Origin: an uncultured Bacteroidales bacterium
GTDB taxonomy: Bacteria; Bacteroidota; Bacteroidia; Bacteroidales; Muribaculaceae
Direction of reading: 5' to 3'
NCBI GenBank assembly: GCA_902793405.1
Contig: CADBDH010000021.1
Coordinates: 1 to 64,000, forward strand
DNA: 64,000 nt
The position numbers were made by a program, and so were the translations under genes. Below the pieces are notes generated by a model. It worked only from the letters and a program-made list of their open reading frames with translations. It made no database searches and had not been told where the DNA came from. Positions 16,788 to 25,699 of the stretch are shown piece after piece (within the stretch, counting starts at the first letter, position 1; each line of letters begins with the position of its first letter).

Positions 16788-19268
16788 ATGACGCAAATGA
16801 AAAGATTATTGATGACAATGCTCCTGCTTGCGGCTATGCTGCAGGCGGGGGCTGTTCTTAAGGAGAGTACGATGCAGCAGACGCTGGGGGTGTTGTGTGA
16901 GGAGTTGAGTGAGACTCATCAGGAGCACAAGGACAGGGCCAAACGGTTTGAGAAACGCAATAATGAGTTCAAGAAGAGCATTGGGCGCGACCTGGAACTG
17001 TGCAACAACATCGAGTTGATGCTCTATAGCCAGAAAGAGCAGAACATCTTTGACCTGGCATATGCCTGCGGCCAAGCGACGTCGCTCTACAAGCGGGTGT
17101 CGCGCACGCGGTCGTTCAAGCAGTTTGAACAGCAGCAGGACGAGCAGATCGCGCAATACGAGAATCTGATACGCGCGCTCAACAATATCCCTAACTATCA
17201 GCTCCAAAACCCGGCGATGCGCCTTAACCGCGACAGTTGCATCTATCTGGCCAAGGCCATCGAGGGCGACATCCGCAAGGCCCGCGAGACGATGAAGGAG
17301 AACCACGAGCGCCGGCAGTGGGTAGCCGAAAAGGCCAAGAAGCTCAACGACTATGCCATGAGCATGTATGAGCGCATCCGCGAGAGTGTGTTTGTCAATG
17401 GTGGCCAAAACTATTTCCAGATGTTGAAACGCTTCAACTACAACTGGAAAAACAGCAAGGATGACCTTGCCGAGAAATACACCCATGCCCGCAAGACGCG
17501 CAGCGAGTGGCGCGGACCGTTGGTCGGCTTCCTGTTCATTTTCCTGGCTATCTATGTCGTGGGTGCATTGCTGCTCAGCTGGTTCATTCTCAAGTTTCTG
17601 GTGCCCAAGCGGTGGCTGTCGCGCGGTTCCTACAAGACGTTCCTCAAGAAGCGTTCGAGCATCATCATCTGTGTAGCGGCTGTAGTGTTCGGCATCGCCA
17701 CGTTCATCATTTCGAGCGTCACCGACAAGAATTTCCTGATTATGGCCACGCGGCTGCTGAGCGAGTATGCCTGGCTCATCGCTGCCATCACGCTGTCCAT
17801 CATCATCAGGTTGAACGGGGACTCGGTCAAGAGCGCCATCAAGCTCTATGTTCCTGTGCTGCTGGTCGGTTTTGTGGTATTCTTCTTCCGCATCGTGTTT
17901 CTGCCCAGCACAGTGGTCAACCTGGTCTTCCCCATCCTGCTGCTGGTATTCACCATCTGGCAACTCATCATCAACAGGCGGCACAATGCCAACGTGCCTC
18001 GCAGCGACGTGTTCTACTCCTGGATATCGTTCATCGTCATGGCCGTTTCCTGCGTCATGGCATGGATGGGCTACACGCTGATGAGTGTACAGGTCCTCAT
18101 CTGGTGGATCATGCAGCTGACGCTCATCCAGACCATCACCGTCATCTATGACCTGATGCACACCTACGAGAACAAATACATCCCCAAGAACGCCGATGTG
18201 AGGCAGACGTGGTTCTATGACGCTGTTTATAAGATGATTGTACCCATCGCAGCAACGTTGAGCGTCGGTCTGTCCATCTATTGGGCAGCACGGGTATTTG
18301 ACCTCACACAATGGTGCGAGCACATCTTCCGCTACAAGTTTGTTGACCAGCCAGGGCTCATCGTCCTGTCGCTGGACAGGATATTGGCCTGTGTGGCATT
18401 TGCATTTGTCTTCAATTACGTCATCTACCTGTTCATCCAAGGTTATCAGCTGTTTAAGCAAAATCGTGCCGAGGCCAAGGCCATCTCAATGTATGAGCGG
18501 AATAATGATATTGACAGTGATGAAAACATCGACATCGAGACCGTTATCCAAGACGATCCCAATGCCAAGGCCAAGGTGAAGGCCGAATCCAAGGCGGTCA
18601 CCCTATCGATGAACATCATCAAATACATCGGTTGGGGCATCTACGTCTATATCGTGCTGGTGACACTGCACGTCAACCGTACGGGCATCACCTTCATCCT
18701 CACGGGTCTCTCGACCGGTATCGGTTTCGCCATGAAGGATACCCTCGAGAACCTGTTCTACGGCCTCTCGCTCATGAACGGCCGCGTCAAGATCGGCGAC
18801 GTCATCGAGTGTGACGGCGTGCGTGGCAAGGTCAGCAACATCAACTACCAGAGCACGCTGGTCGAGACCATCGACGGCTCGGTCATCGCGTTCCTCAACA
18901 GTCAGCTGTTTACCAAGAACTTCAAGAACATGACGCGCAACCATGGCTACGAAATGGCCAAGATCACCGTCGGCGTGGCCTATGGCAGCAAGATTGACCA
19001 GGTGCGCGAGATGATTATCGACCGCATCAGCCACCTCGACTGCTACGACCCCAAGAAAGGCGTGCAGGTGCTGTTCCAAAACTTCGGCGAGAGCAGCGTT
19101 GACCTGCTGGTCATCGTGTGGGTGCGCGTGGCCTCACAGGCGGCCGACATCGCCCGCATCAAGGAGAACATCTACGACGTCCTCAACAACAACGGCATCG
19201 AGATTCCCTTCCCGCAGGCCGATGTCCACATCCGCACCGCCATCGCCCAACAAAGTCTTAAGGGATAA
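16788..19268 (+). CDS. Large MscS-family mechanosensitive channel
   Basis: 826 residues; an alternative ATG lies three codons in. A signal peptide-like start is followed by a long charged, helical periplasmic region (about 25-245, with EHKDRAKRFEKRNNEFKKS). About eight to ten membrane segments lie between 250 and 640. The MscS core has GITFILTGLSTGIGFAMKDT (pore helix), NLFYGLSLMNGRVKIGDVIE, VSNINYQSTLVETIDGSVIA and the C-terminal FPQADVHI. Such long MscS-like proteins resemble MscK/MscM-type channels, which open on membrane tension and release solutes during osmotic downshock. It follows the beta-glucan locus but has its own -7 box, so it is probably a separate unit. Confidence 0.88.
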   Translation: MTQMKRLLMTMLLLAAMLQAGAVLKESTMQQTLGVLCEELSETHQEHKDRAKRFEKRNNEFKKSIGRDLELCNNIELMLYSQKEQNIFDLAYACGQATSLYKRVSRTRSFKQFEQQQDEQIAQYENLIRALNNIPNYQLQNPAMRLNRDSCIYLAKAIEGDIRKARETMKENHERRQWVAEKAKKLNDYAMSMYERIRESVFVNGGQNYFQMLKRFNYNWKNSKDDLAEKYTHARKTRSEWRGPLVGFLFIFLAIYVVGALLLSWFILKFLVPKRWLSRGSYKTFLKKRSSIIICVAAVVFGIATFIISSVTDKNFLIMATRLLSEYAWLIAAITLSIIIRLNGDSVKSAIKLYVPVLLVGFVVFFFRIVFLPSTVVNLVFPILLLVFTIWQLIINRRHNANVPRSDVFYSWISFIVMAVSCVMAWMGYTLMSVQVLIWWIMQLTLIQTITVIYDLMHTYENKYIPKNADVRQTWFYDAVYKMIVPIAATLSVGLSIYWAARVFDLTQWCEHIFRYKFVDQPGLIVLSLDRILACVAFAFVFNYVIYLFIQGYQLFKQNRAEAKAISMYERNNDIDSDENIDIETVIQDDPNAKAKVKAESKAVTLSMNIIKYIGWGIYVYIVLVTLHVNRTGITFILTGLSTGIGFAMKDTLENLFYGLSLMNGRVKIGDVIECDGVRGKVSNINYQSTLVETIDGSVIAFLNSQLFTKNFKNMTRNHGYEMAKITVGVAYGSKIDQVREMIIDRISHLDCYDPKKGVQVLFQNFGESSVDLLVIVWVRVASQAADIARIKENIYDVLNNNGIEIPFPQADVHIRTAIAQQSLKG

Positions 19269-19705
19269 AAAGGAAAACAATAAGTACAATAAATACAAAA
19301 TCACTGGTTGACAGATGATTAAATTGTATTTATTGTACTTATTGCTGTTTTCTGTTCCGGGGCCGCAGGCCGATTAAAACCTACCGCAAGAATTATGACA
19401 CCGTCTCCAATCGGTATGCATTACTAAAATATTGGAAGCTAAAGACTAAAATACGACCCGTCGATGTGTCATAAATCAAACTTGCATTTATGTCCGTGCT
19501 ACGCACGGAGAAATTAAAACAAAATTTGTAAATAAATCGAACAAAATAAATATTTATTTTGATTTTATTAATAATTTTGTTTAATTTTTCGGCCGATAGG
19601 CCGATTGAAAATCCTGAGGCGAATTATGACACAGCCTCCTAACCTTGTTGTAATCCAGAGTGTAATTGTATCAAACTCACGTTAAAAAGACGTGAAGGCT
19701 GCGGT
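19269..19705. repeat. 437-bp gene-free region with inverted and degenerate direct repeats
   Basis: No credible gene. A 21-bp perfect inverted repeat (19278-19298 and 19324-19344, loop 25) built from TAAGTACAAT/ATTGTACTTA follows the MscS gene directly and may end its transcript. A short hairpin TCCGTGC-TAC-GCACGGA lies at 19493-19509. Two degenerate direct copies of an approximately 50-bp unit, each containing GGCCGATT and AATTATGACAC, lie near 19357-19408 and 19590-19640. The rest is AT-rich. Confidence 0.55.
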
Positions 19706-21400
19706 CTAGAGTCCCCTAAACAATTGGACGTAGTCGTCAAACTTCTGGCCATCACCCAACTTCACTTCAATCCTGTGTTTCTTGTTATACACCGAATGGA
19801 CCTCCTTGTAGCCCATACATGCCATAATGACCGATGTGGAAAAGCTGCAGCAGTATAGCGCCAAGAAATTCAGGTCGGTGTCGCTCAATGACGGATAGGT
19901 TTGCAAGCTGTGCGTGATAATGTCGTTATACTTGTCGTTGGCATAGGAGCGGAAGGTAATCCAGAATGAGTCGTTGGGGCGGTTCTTGCTGTAGGAACGC
20001 TCGAAGGCCTCACTGAACTTCTTGGGCGAATAGGCAAATTTGGTGACATGTTTCTCCACCAGTTGGTTGAACATGTCGACCTGGTAGCGGATGGCCTGCT
20101 TGAGCTCATTGCTCATGGCCTGGTGCGCATTCAGCTGTTCGTTCAGGCGTGCGGTATCGTCACGCAGGCGCTCGATGGTGTCCTCGCTCTCGCGCAACAG
20201 GCGCTTACGTCGCGCCAGTTTGCGCCGCAAGGCCACAATCACCGCCAGCAAGATGCCGCCACACAGCGCCGCCGCCACCAATGAAATAATCCAGTTGTAA
20301 CGGTAGCGCAGCGACTTGTTTTTCAGCACTTCGTTGTCATACTTCGACTCCACATCCCGCAACTTGCGCTGCATGTCGTTAGTAAGCAGTGAATCAGCGA
20401 TATCATCAGCTCGCCTGAAAAAATGCTCAAACTGACCGAAGTCACCCTGACAACGTCCCAACTGGGCAAAGCAATCATTATAAAACACCCTCAAACCGTC
20501 AGACAACTTGTCTTTGTCCACCTGTTTCAGGTAGAATTGCGCTGAGTCAGGCTTGTTGAGCTTAGCCAGAGTATAAACGGCAATCAACAGCAGGTGGTCG
20601 CGTTCACCAGTGTCCTTGTCCGCCAGCGACACGGCAATATTCTTGGCCTCCACGATATCCTTCACATCGCGGCTGAACATCTTCAGGTCGGCAAGGTAAC
20701 GCTGGTTGACTATGCCCATTGATGTCAGGTGCAGCGTCTTGATCAACCTATCGGCCTTTTCCAGATAAACAAGGGCACTGTCATTCTTATTGACTGCGGC
20801 ATAGGATCCCCCTATTGTTGACAAGCATGTCGCTATATAAAAGCTGTCGGGCACCTGCTGGAAGTGATACAGCGCTCGTTTCAAATAGATGATATCAGCA
20901 CTGTCCATCACCAGATTATCGCGGTATAGGGAACCCATTCTCATATTGGCATAACCCAAATTAAAGTGGTCGCCCGGCGCAGCAACACTTGCCGCCTGCT
21001 TGTAATAAGTGATGGCACCCTCGGGGTCGCCAAGCAAGTTAATGACCGCACCTTTATAGATATAAGATCGCGTCAGCTTCTCCTGCTCGCCTTCGTGATG
21101 CATATAATAGTCGAGGGCTACATTGATAATGCTGTCGCTCGTGATGTCCACATAGCAGCGGTACTGCGCCTGCGTCAGCAGCAGTGCATGATAGGCACGG
21201 TCGCCCGCACTTGCCAGCTTGTCGCCATCAATGGCATTAAGCAAGCGCAGGGCACTGTCGGGGTCATTACTGCGCAAAACACTGTCGGCAGTGATGAGCC
21301 GAGGGTCATAACGATTGGATTGACCATGGCAACCCCAAAAGACAAAGACCAACGCAAATAAAATTGGAATGATAACATGTGTTTTAGACTTCTTATCCAT
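19706..21400 (-). CDS. TPR sensor lipoprotein with cytoplasmic C-terminal domain
   Basis: 564 residues. The N-terminus has a lipobox-like FVFWGCHG. TPR-like repeats (ADSVLRSNDPDSALRLLNAI, then LGDPEGAITYYKQAASVA) run to about residue 360. A membrane segment (NWIISLVAAALCGGILLAVIVAL) is followed by a coiled coil (SEDTIERLRDDTARLNEQLN) and a C-terminal domain with LSDTDLNFLALYCCSFSTSVIMACMGYK, a helix-turn-helix-like stretch. The organisation parallels the DUF6377 regulator at 3.3-5 kb, but the C-terminal sequence differs. This is a common Bacteroidetes class of one-component membrane regulators; its targets are unknown. A lipid-anchored start combined with a transmembrane segment is odd, and the first hydrophobic stretch may instead be a simple signal peptide. 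Confidence 0.7.
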   Translation of the reverse strand: MDKKSKTHVIIPILFALVFVFWGCHGQSNRYDPRLITADSVLRSNDPDSALRLLNAIDGDKLASAGDRAYHALLLTQAQYRCYVDITSDSIINVALDYYMHHEGEQEKLTRSYIYKGAVINLLGDPEGAITYYKQAASVAAPGDHFNLGYANMRMGSLYRDNLVMDSADIIYLKRALYHFQQVPDSFYIATCLSTIGGSYAAVNKNDSALVYLEKADRLIKTLHLTSMGIVNQRYLADLKMFSRDVKDIVEAKNIAVSLADKDTGERDHLLLIAVYTLAKLNKPDSAQFYLKQVDKDKLSDGLRVFYNDCFAQLGRCQGDFGQFEHFFRRADDIADSLLTNDMQRKLRDVESKYDNEVLKNKSLRYRYNWIISLVAAALCGGILLAVIVALRRKLARRKRLLRESEDTIERLRDDTARLNEQLNAHQAMSNELKQAIRYQVDMFNQLVEKHVTKFAYSPKKFSEAFERSYSKNRPNDSFWITFRSYANDKYNDIITHSLQTYPSLSDTDLNFLALYCCSFSTSVIMACMGYKEVHSVYNKKHRIEVKLGDGQKFDDYVQLFRGL

Positions 21401-21405
21401 GACGG

Positions 21406-21413
21406 CAAAATTA
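21406..21413 (-). promoter_or_regulatory. -7 box immediately before the TPR sensor start
   Basis: TAATTTTG on the minus strand ends five bases before the ATG at 21400, so the transcript is probably leaderless. No clear -33 TTG was seen. Confidence 0.5.
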
Positions 21414-21538
21414 GTAAAAAAACAAGAAAATACTGACGAAAAAACGGCTCGAAAGCCAAATATTACTTCACGTTACAAATTATTTTTTAATTAGCTGATA
21501 ATCAGTACCCATTTTTCGAAGATGTTACATTATGTTAC

Positions 21539-21569
21539 TTGCAAAGACCAACCGTTTTTCCTAACTTTG
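21539..21569 (+). promoter_or_regulatory. Promoter of the DUF3244-like gene
   Basis: TTG at 21539-21541, a 20-bp spacer and TAACTTTG at 21562-21569 match the consensus perfectly, about 37 bases before the ATG. Confidence 0.7.
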
Positions 21570-21605
21570 TAAAGCAAAACAGCATTTTTAACCATAAAAT
21601 TCAAT

Positions 21606-21980
21606 ATGATGAAACGTTTCACATTATTGTCTTTTTTACTGTTCATGGCAATGCCTCTCTTTGCCGAAAACCATCAACATCCCATTATTCTTGAACATAA
21701 GGGCGGCCCGCGTGATGGAGTTCAGATGTACGACGATATGCCTGCGGCATATTATTGCTATGATATTAAGACACAGGAAATTACCATCGATGGTGGCGGA
21801 GTGGTGAGTTATTATGACGTGGAGATTTCCTCGCCAGTGACTAATACGGTCGAGGTCAGTACGCAGGTCGATGGCACCTACGACACCTTCAGCATCTCGT
21901 CCCTGCCAACAGGCACCCACGTCATCACCATCACTTCTCCCTCGGGCAATGTCTTTGAAGGAACCTTCACAATTTATTAG
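21606..21980 (+). CDS. Small secreted DUF3244-like protein
   Basis: 124 residues (a second ATG directly follows the first). A signal peptide ends near LFAENH. The mature part is a single Ig-like beta-sandwich: YCYDIKTQEITIDGGGVVSYYDVEI, then SISSLPTGTHVITITSPSGNVFEGTFTI, which resembles the DUF3244 family of short Bacteroidetes secreted proteins and C-terminal sorting-like domains. The function is unknown. It is followed by a 63-residue ORF and a dockerin/FGE-like protein, both also secreted. Confidence 0.65.
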   Translation: MMKRFTLLSFLLFMAMPLFAENHQHPIILEHKGGPRDGVQMYDDMPAAYYCYDIKTQEITIDGGGVVSYYDVEISSPVTNTVEVSTQVDGTYDTFSISSLPTGTHVITITSPSGNVFEGTFTIY

Positions 21981-22080
21981 TATAACATATTTATGCAATA
22001 GGAGACTGAGATTTTCCCGATGAAATCAAAATCTGGAATTGTATTTATTAATCACTAGTTAATAATCTTAAATTTTTATT

Positions 22081-22272
22081 ATGAAGAAAAACTTATTTTT
22101 GGCAGTATTCTGCCTGCTGGCAAGCGCCAGCCCAGTGAGTGCCGCAAACTACTTCAGCCTGCGCACCGGGACTACCACACCTATCAACGACACGCTCCGC
22201 ATTTCGCCAAATTTCGTGGGGACGGATTGCCCGATGTATGTATATGCACAACGAGTTGCCGATAAACCTTAA
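22081..22272 (+). CDS. Short secreted ORF, probably a truncated gene
   Basis: 63 codons. A clear signal peptide (MKKNLFLAVFCLLASASPVSA) is followed by only about 42 residues, ANYFSLRTGTTTPINDTLRI, then CPMYVYAQRVADKP. The mature part reads like the start of a larger secreted beta-rich protein that stops early, and no continuation was found in the next 60 bases before the following gene. I regard it as a remnant of a longer protein, or less likely a genuine small secreted peptide. A well placed ATG and signal peptide support that it is or was translated. Confidence 0.45.
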   Translation: MKKNLFLAVFCLLASASPVSAANYFSLRTGTTTPINDTLRISPNFVGTDCPMYVYAQRVADKP

Positions 22273-22338
22273 TCCCGCCAGCATCTGAGAAAACGAATTT
22301 TTTACTGACATTTATCAACCACTTAATTCACATGAATC

Positions 22339-23373
22339 ATGAAACGTATAAACTACTTTTTTAGTGTTGTGCTCATGTTGACGGCCTTTTCGCTGATGCC
22401 CGACAGAGCCGACGCCATACCCCAGTACGGGGATGTTGACATGAATATGGATGTCGAGATCGCCGACGTGGTTCGTTTGATAGACGACATCATCAGTGGA
22501 GAGCCCACTATCATGGACGACATTGATGGTGACCTGAATGTGAACATCACTGATGTCATCATCCTGATTGATTATCTGATGACCGGTCAGTGGACCTTTA
22601 ACCTTTACTATCCCCCTGTCCCCGACAGTGCGATGGTCGTTACCGTCAACGGCGTGTCCTTCGCCATGATGCCCGTCAAGGGAGGAGTGTTTTACCCGTA
22701 TAAACATGGATTTGGCGACCATTCAGAAACTAATACTCAAGTGACCCTGAGCGACTTCTACATAGGCATGACCGAGGTGACCGTCGACTTGTGGGAGGCT
22801 GTGATGGGCAGCCGTGCGTCATGCTCCTTGAGGTACTGGGCCAAGCCTAACGAACCTGTGGTTTTCGTCTCATGGTGGCAATGCAAGGAATTTATTGACA
22901 AACTTAACGAGCTCACAGGAATGGAGTTCCACTTGCCCACGACAGACCAGTGGGGATATGCCGCCACAGGGGGACTATGGTCACACGATTACCGCTATGC
23001 AGGCAGCAACGAACTCGACGAGGTGGCCTGGCATAGCAGCAACACACCCCTACTGCATCAACGGTACGATGAAAAATGGCCCGGGCATGGCTATACCATG
23101 CCAGTGGGCTTGAAAAAGCCCAACGAACTGGGTCTCTATGACATGAGCGGCAACATGATGGAGTTTTTGGCAATGTCTAATCGTGGCTGGGGAGACACGT
23201 ATACGGAGGACGTGCCATCCGATTATCGTTTTGCCGAGGCGGCTGGTGGAGGTCTCTTTTCAGACACGATGTTTTGTGAAGTCTACGAGAGAAAAACTTT
23301 CAAAAACGTGAATTTGACCCATACAGATTGCGGCCTTCGACTGGCGCTCCAGGCGTCTTCTCTGAACCGCTAG
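22339..23373 (+). CDS. Secreted protein with dockerin-like repeats and an FGE/sulfatase-modifying-factor-like domain
   Basis: 344 residues with a signal peptide ending near ADAIPQ. Residues about 30-85 hold two dockerin-type EF-hand repeats: GDVDMNMDVEIADVVRLIDD and DIDGDLNVNITDVIILIDYL. Residues about 98-340 resemble the formylglycine-generating-enzyme/SUMF1 fold: MMPVKGGVFYPY, FYIGMTEVTVDLWEAVMG, EPVVFVSWWQCKEFI, FHLPTTDQWGYAATGG, NELGLYDMSGNMMEF and CGLRLAL. The two active-site cysteines of true FGEs are not in an obvious equivalent context, so it is probably a non-catalytic or differently acting lectin-like member. It has no lipobox. The substrate or partner is unknown. Confidence 0.72.
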   Translation: MKRINYFFSVVLMLTAFSLMPDRADAIPQYGDVDMNMDVEIADVVRLIDDIISGEPTIMDDIDGDLNVNITDVIILIDYLMTGQWTFNLYYPPVPDSAMVVTVNGVSFAMMPVKGGVFYPYKHGFGDHSETNTQVTLSDFYIGMTEVTVDLWEAVMGSRASCSLRYWAKPNEPVVFVSWWQCKEFIDKLNELTGMEFHLPTTDQWGYAATGGLWSHDYRYAGSNELDEVAWHSSNTPLLHQRYDEKWPGHGYTMPVGLKKPNELGLYDMSGNMMEFLAMSNRGWGDTYTEDVPSDYRFAEAAGGGLFSDTMFCEVYERKTFKNVNLTHTDCGLRLALQASSLNR

Positions 23374-23931
23374 TCGGGACATTGCCCCCCTTGGCAGCAT
23401 TCAACGCACGCCCGTGCTCGCAGTCTAGTGATACTCGCTGCTTAGGACTTTATGATTAGAGAAAAGCAGGCGCACGCGCCTGCTTTTTGTCATGGACAAT
23501 AGCTCCCGTATCACCTATCTTTGCCAGCAAAAAACGAACGAGACAAAGCCATGAACACACAAAAACATATCAGAAACACAACGCACTGAAAACCAGTGAA
23601 TTGTAAAAATATTTAACATTTATTATAAATCCCCCCGCACCTTTTTCAGTCAACTGGCACAACTTGGCGACCTGGCGTGAGACCCAAGGAAGCGGATGCC
23701 TTCGTATCATTCGTAAAAATTCGCAGACAGTTAAAGGTTTGTCGATTAAAAAACTTCGCGGCTTAGCGTCTTAGCATAGTGCCAAGAGCGCGGATACCCA
23801 AAAAAAAGGTTGTTACCGTTGTTTAACCAGTCAATTTGTTATAGTTGTTTGAAAAACGTAGCGCGAGGCCCAAGTGCGGATTAATAAAAAGTTGTTTGGA
23901 GTTGTCCAAGTTGTCTTCAATAATGCTAGCG
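23374..23931. other. Gene-free region of 558 bp with terminator and an orphan promoter box
   Basis: Apart from the terminator at 23462-23487, the region has a perfect -7 box TATCTTTG at 23516-23523. It is followed by a 12-codon ORF at 23551-23589 (MNTQKHIRNTTH). This may be the leftover 5' end of a deleted gene or a leader peptide. No longer coding sequence, RNA gene or repeat was recognised in the rest. Confidence 0.4.
23462..23487 (+). terminator. Rho-independent terminator after the FGE-like gene
   Basis: AAAAGCAGGCGC and GCGCCTGCTTTT pair almost without a loop and end in a T-run. It lies 89 bp after the FGE-like gene. Confidence 0.75.
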
Positions 23932-24687
23932 TCACTTGTAGAAGGTGATCCAGTTGGTGCAGTAGCGGGATTTCTCGGCAACGGGGTGGATTTCATGGAC
24001 CTGGCCGTCGGTGTCGCGCCACCAGGAGTGGTTCCAGCCGGCGCCCATGTCCATGTACAGGGCATATTGAGGGCCGAACTGCTCCAGCAGGTCAACAAAC
24101 TGTTCGTAGCTCACCTCGTCGCGGCTATCGACGACGCACAGGCGGCCGTCTTTCTCGCACAGGGCGCGGTACTTGTTCACGCCCTCGCGCCACAGAGGAC
24201 GGATGCTCTCGCCATTATATATAATGATGGCCTGGCCAAAACCCATGCCACCGGCCTGGGCCACACTGTCGAGCAGTTCGCCATAGTCGCCATTGACAAA
24301 CTCCCAAGTCGTGTCGCCAAACCAGGCGAAAGCGCCGCTGTTGTCCAGGCACTTGGCACCCTTGTAACGCTTGCCGCCACTCACGTGGTCGCCATCGATG
24401 TTGCTGTGGGCAAACTCATCAAGCAACTCGTGGGTGAAGGCTGCCTCGGCACAAAAGACGACGCTGTCATCGTCCTGGGAGGGCATCTGTCCGCACACGA
24501 GGTCGATGCGGCCGAATTGCGGATAGTAAGCGATGAGTCCAGCCACTGTTGAGTCATCGATGATGACATTCTCTTGCGCGGAAATAGTGTCGTTATTGGC
24601 CATAGTCTGTTTAGAAGATTTACCGCCACAGCAGCAGCACAACAGCACTGCCAGCACGGGTAAAAGAAAGCGGAGAGTCTTGCTCAT
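23932..24687 (-). CDS. Lipoprotein resembling phosphodiester glycosidase (NAGPA-like) proteins
   Basis: 251 residues. A lipoprotein signal with a cysteine cluster (VLLCCCCGG) starts the protein. The C-terminal half has features of the NAGPA/DUF2233 family: GMGFGQAIIIYNGESIRPLW, EKDGRLCVVDSRDEVSYEQF and QYALYMDMGAGWNHSWWRD, where an 'Ala-Leu-x-Met-Asp' strand and Gly-rich turn resemble the family's core. Family members remove GlcNAc from phosphodiester-linked glycans, but the assignment here is by pattern only. It lies 29 bp downstream of lgt on the same strand, so the two are probably co-transcribed. Lgt lipidates proteins like this one, but a specific link is not implied. Confidence 0.55.
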   Translation of the reverse strand: MSKTLRFLLPVLAVLLCCCCGGKSSKQTMANNDTISAQENVIIDDSTVAGLIAYYPQFGRIDLVCGQMPSQDDDSVVFCAEAAFTHELLDEFAHSNIDGDHVSGGKRYKGAKCLDNSGAFAWFGDTTWEFVNGDYGELLDSVAQAGGMGFGQAIIIYNGESIRPLWREGVNKYRALCEKDGRLCVVDSRDEVSYEQFVDLLEQFGPQYALYMDMGAGWNHSWWRDTDGQVHEIHPVAEKSRYCTNWITFYK

Positions 24688-24716
24688 TATGCAATGGTGT
24701 TTATGAATTATACTTG

Positions 24717-25601
24717 TTATTTTCCCTTGGTCTTCTCATCGGCAAAGCGGTCGGGGTACTCCAACGGCACGCGCGGACGGCGTAAGGCCCTAACCACCAG
24801 CCAAATGCCGAGCAGGATGAACGGGATGCTCAATAGCTGGCCCTGGTCGAGACCCCAGTTGGCACGCATGGCGATTTCCCACGGTTCCTGCACATTCTTG
24901 ATGTACTCGATGAAGAAACGCGGCACAAAGATGCCCAGCATGAACACGCCAAAGATGAGTCCCTCGCGCTCCTGGCAACGCCAGCGCCAGTACATCAACA
25001 TGCAAACGGCAAAGGTCAACAGGTAGAAAGCGGCCTCATAGATCTGCGTCGGGTGGCTCGGAGCCGAGAACACCGGCTCGGCGCCCTGCATCCACTGGCC
25101 CAGATTCTCCACAAAGCGGAAACCCCACGGCATCGAGGTCTCGCCACCGTAAATCTCATGGTTCATCAGGTTGCCGATGCGGATGAGCGCCGCCACAAAG
25201 CCCACAGGCACCACCAGACGGTCAAACGTCCACAGCATGGGCTTGCGGGTCACATAGCGGCTATAGAGCCAAATGGCGATCATAATGCCCAACGTGCCGC
25301 CGTGACTGGCCAGACCGCCCTCCCAAATCTTGGGAATCTCGCCCAGATGCTGCGAGTAGTATCCCCAATCGTAGAAAAAGACATGGCCTAGCCTGGCGCC
25401 TAAAATCGTTGCCACCACCACATAGATGAACAGGCTGCCCACCCAACTCTCTTTAGCTCCCTCGTGACGGAAGATGCGGTAAACGATCTCATAACCCACC
25501 AGAAAACCGATGGCAAACATCAGTCCATACCACCTGACGGTGACAGAACCGAATTGAAACAGGACTGGACTAGCGGTCCAATTGATAGTATCTAGTATCA
25601 T
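24717..25601 (-). CDS. lgt: Prolipoprotein diacylglyceryl transferase
   Basis: 294 residues with about seven membrane segments. Lgt adds diacylglycerol from phosphatidylglycerol to the lipobox cysteine of prolipoproteins, the first step of lipoprotein maturation in the inner membrane. Recognisable motifs are GLMFAIGFLVGYEI, GARLGHVFFYDW, GGLASHGGTLG, the signature RIGNLMNHEIYGGETSMPWG and HPTQIYEA. The length is normal. It diverges from obg with overlapping promoter regions and is followed by a lipoprotein gene. Confidence 0.95.
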   Translation of the reverse strand: MILDTINWTASPVLFQFGSVTVRWYGLMFAIGFLVGYEIVYRIFRHEGAKESWVGSLFIYVVVATILGARLGHVFFYDWGYYSQHLGEIPKIWEGGLASHGGTLGIMIAIWLYSRYVTRKPMLWTFDRLVVPVGFVAALIRIGNLMNHEIYGGETSMPWGFRFVENLGQWMQGAEPVFSAPSHPTQIYEAAFYLLTFAVCMLMYWRWRCQEREGLIFGVFMLGIFVPRFFIEYIKNVQEPWEIAMRANWGLDQGQLLSIPFILLGIWLVVRALRRPRVPLEYPDRFADEKTKGK

Positions 25602-25631
25602 ACTGATTGTTTATTGACTTAGTTTAGATGG

Positions 25632-25678
25632 CAAAGGTAGCAAGAATTTTCCAATCAAGTGAAAAAATAGTATCTTTG
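25632..25678. promoter_or_regulatory. Divergent -7 boxes for lgt (minus) and obg (plus)
   Basis: TACCTTTG on the minus strand (25639-25632) serves lgt; TATCTTTG on the plus strand (25671-25678) serves obg. The two promoters are interleaved. The obg box lies inside the longest obg reading frame, so the true obg start is the ATG at 25700. Confidence 0.6.
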
Positions 25679-25699
25679 CAAAAAATAATACAGACAGTT

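Noticed and set aside
16806-18461. 551-codon minus-strand ORF opposite the MscS-type gene
   Set aside because: No signal peptide, domain or promoter; a His/Asp-rich shadow of the channel gene.
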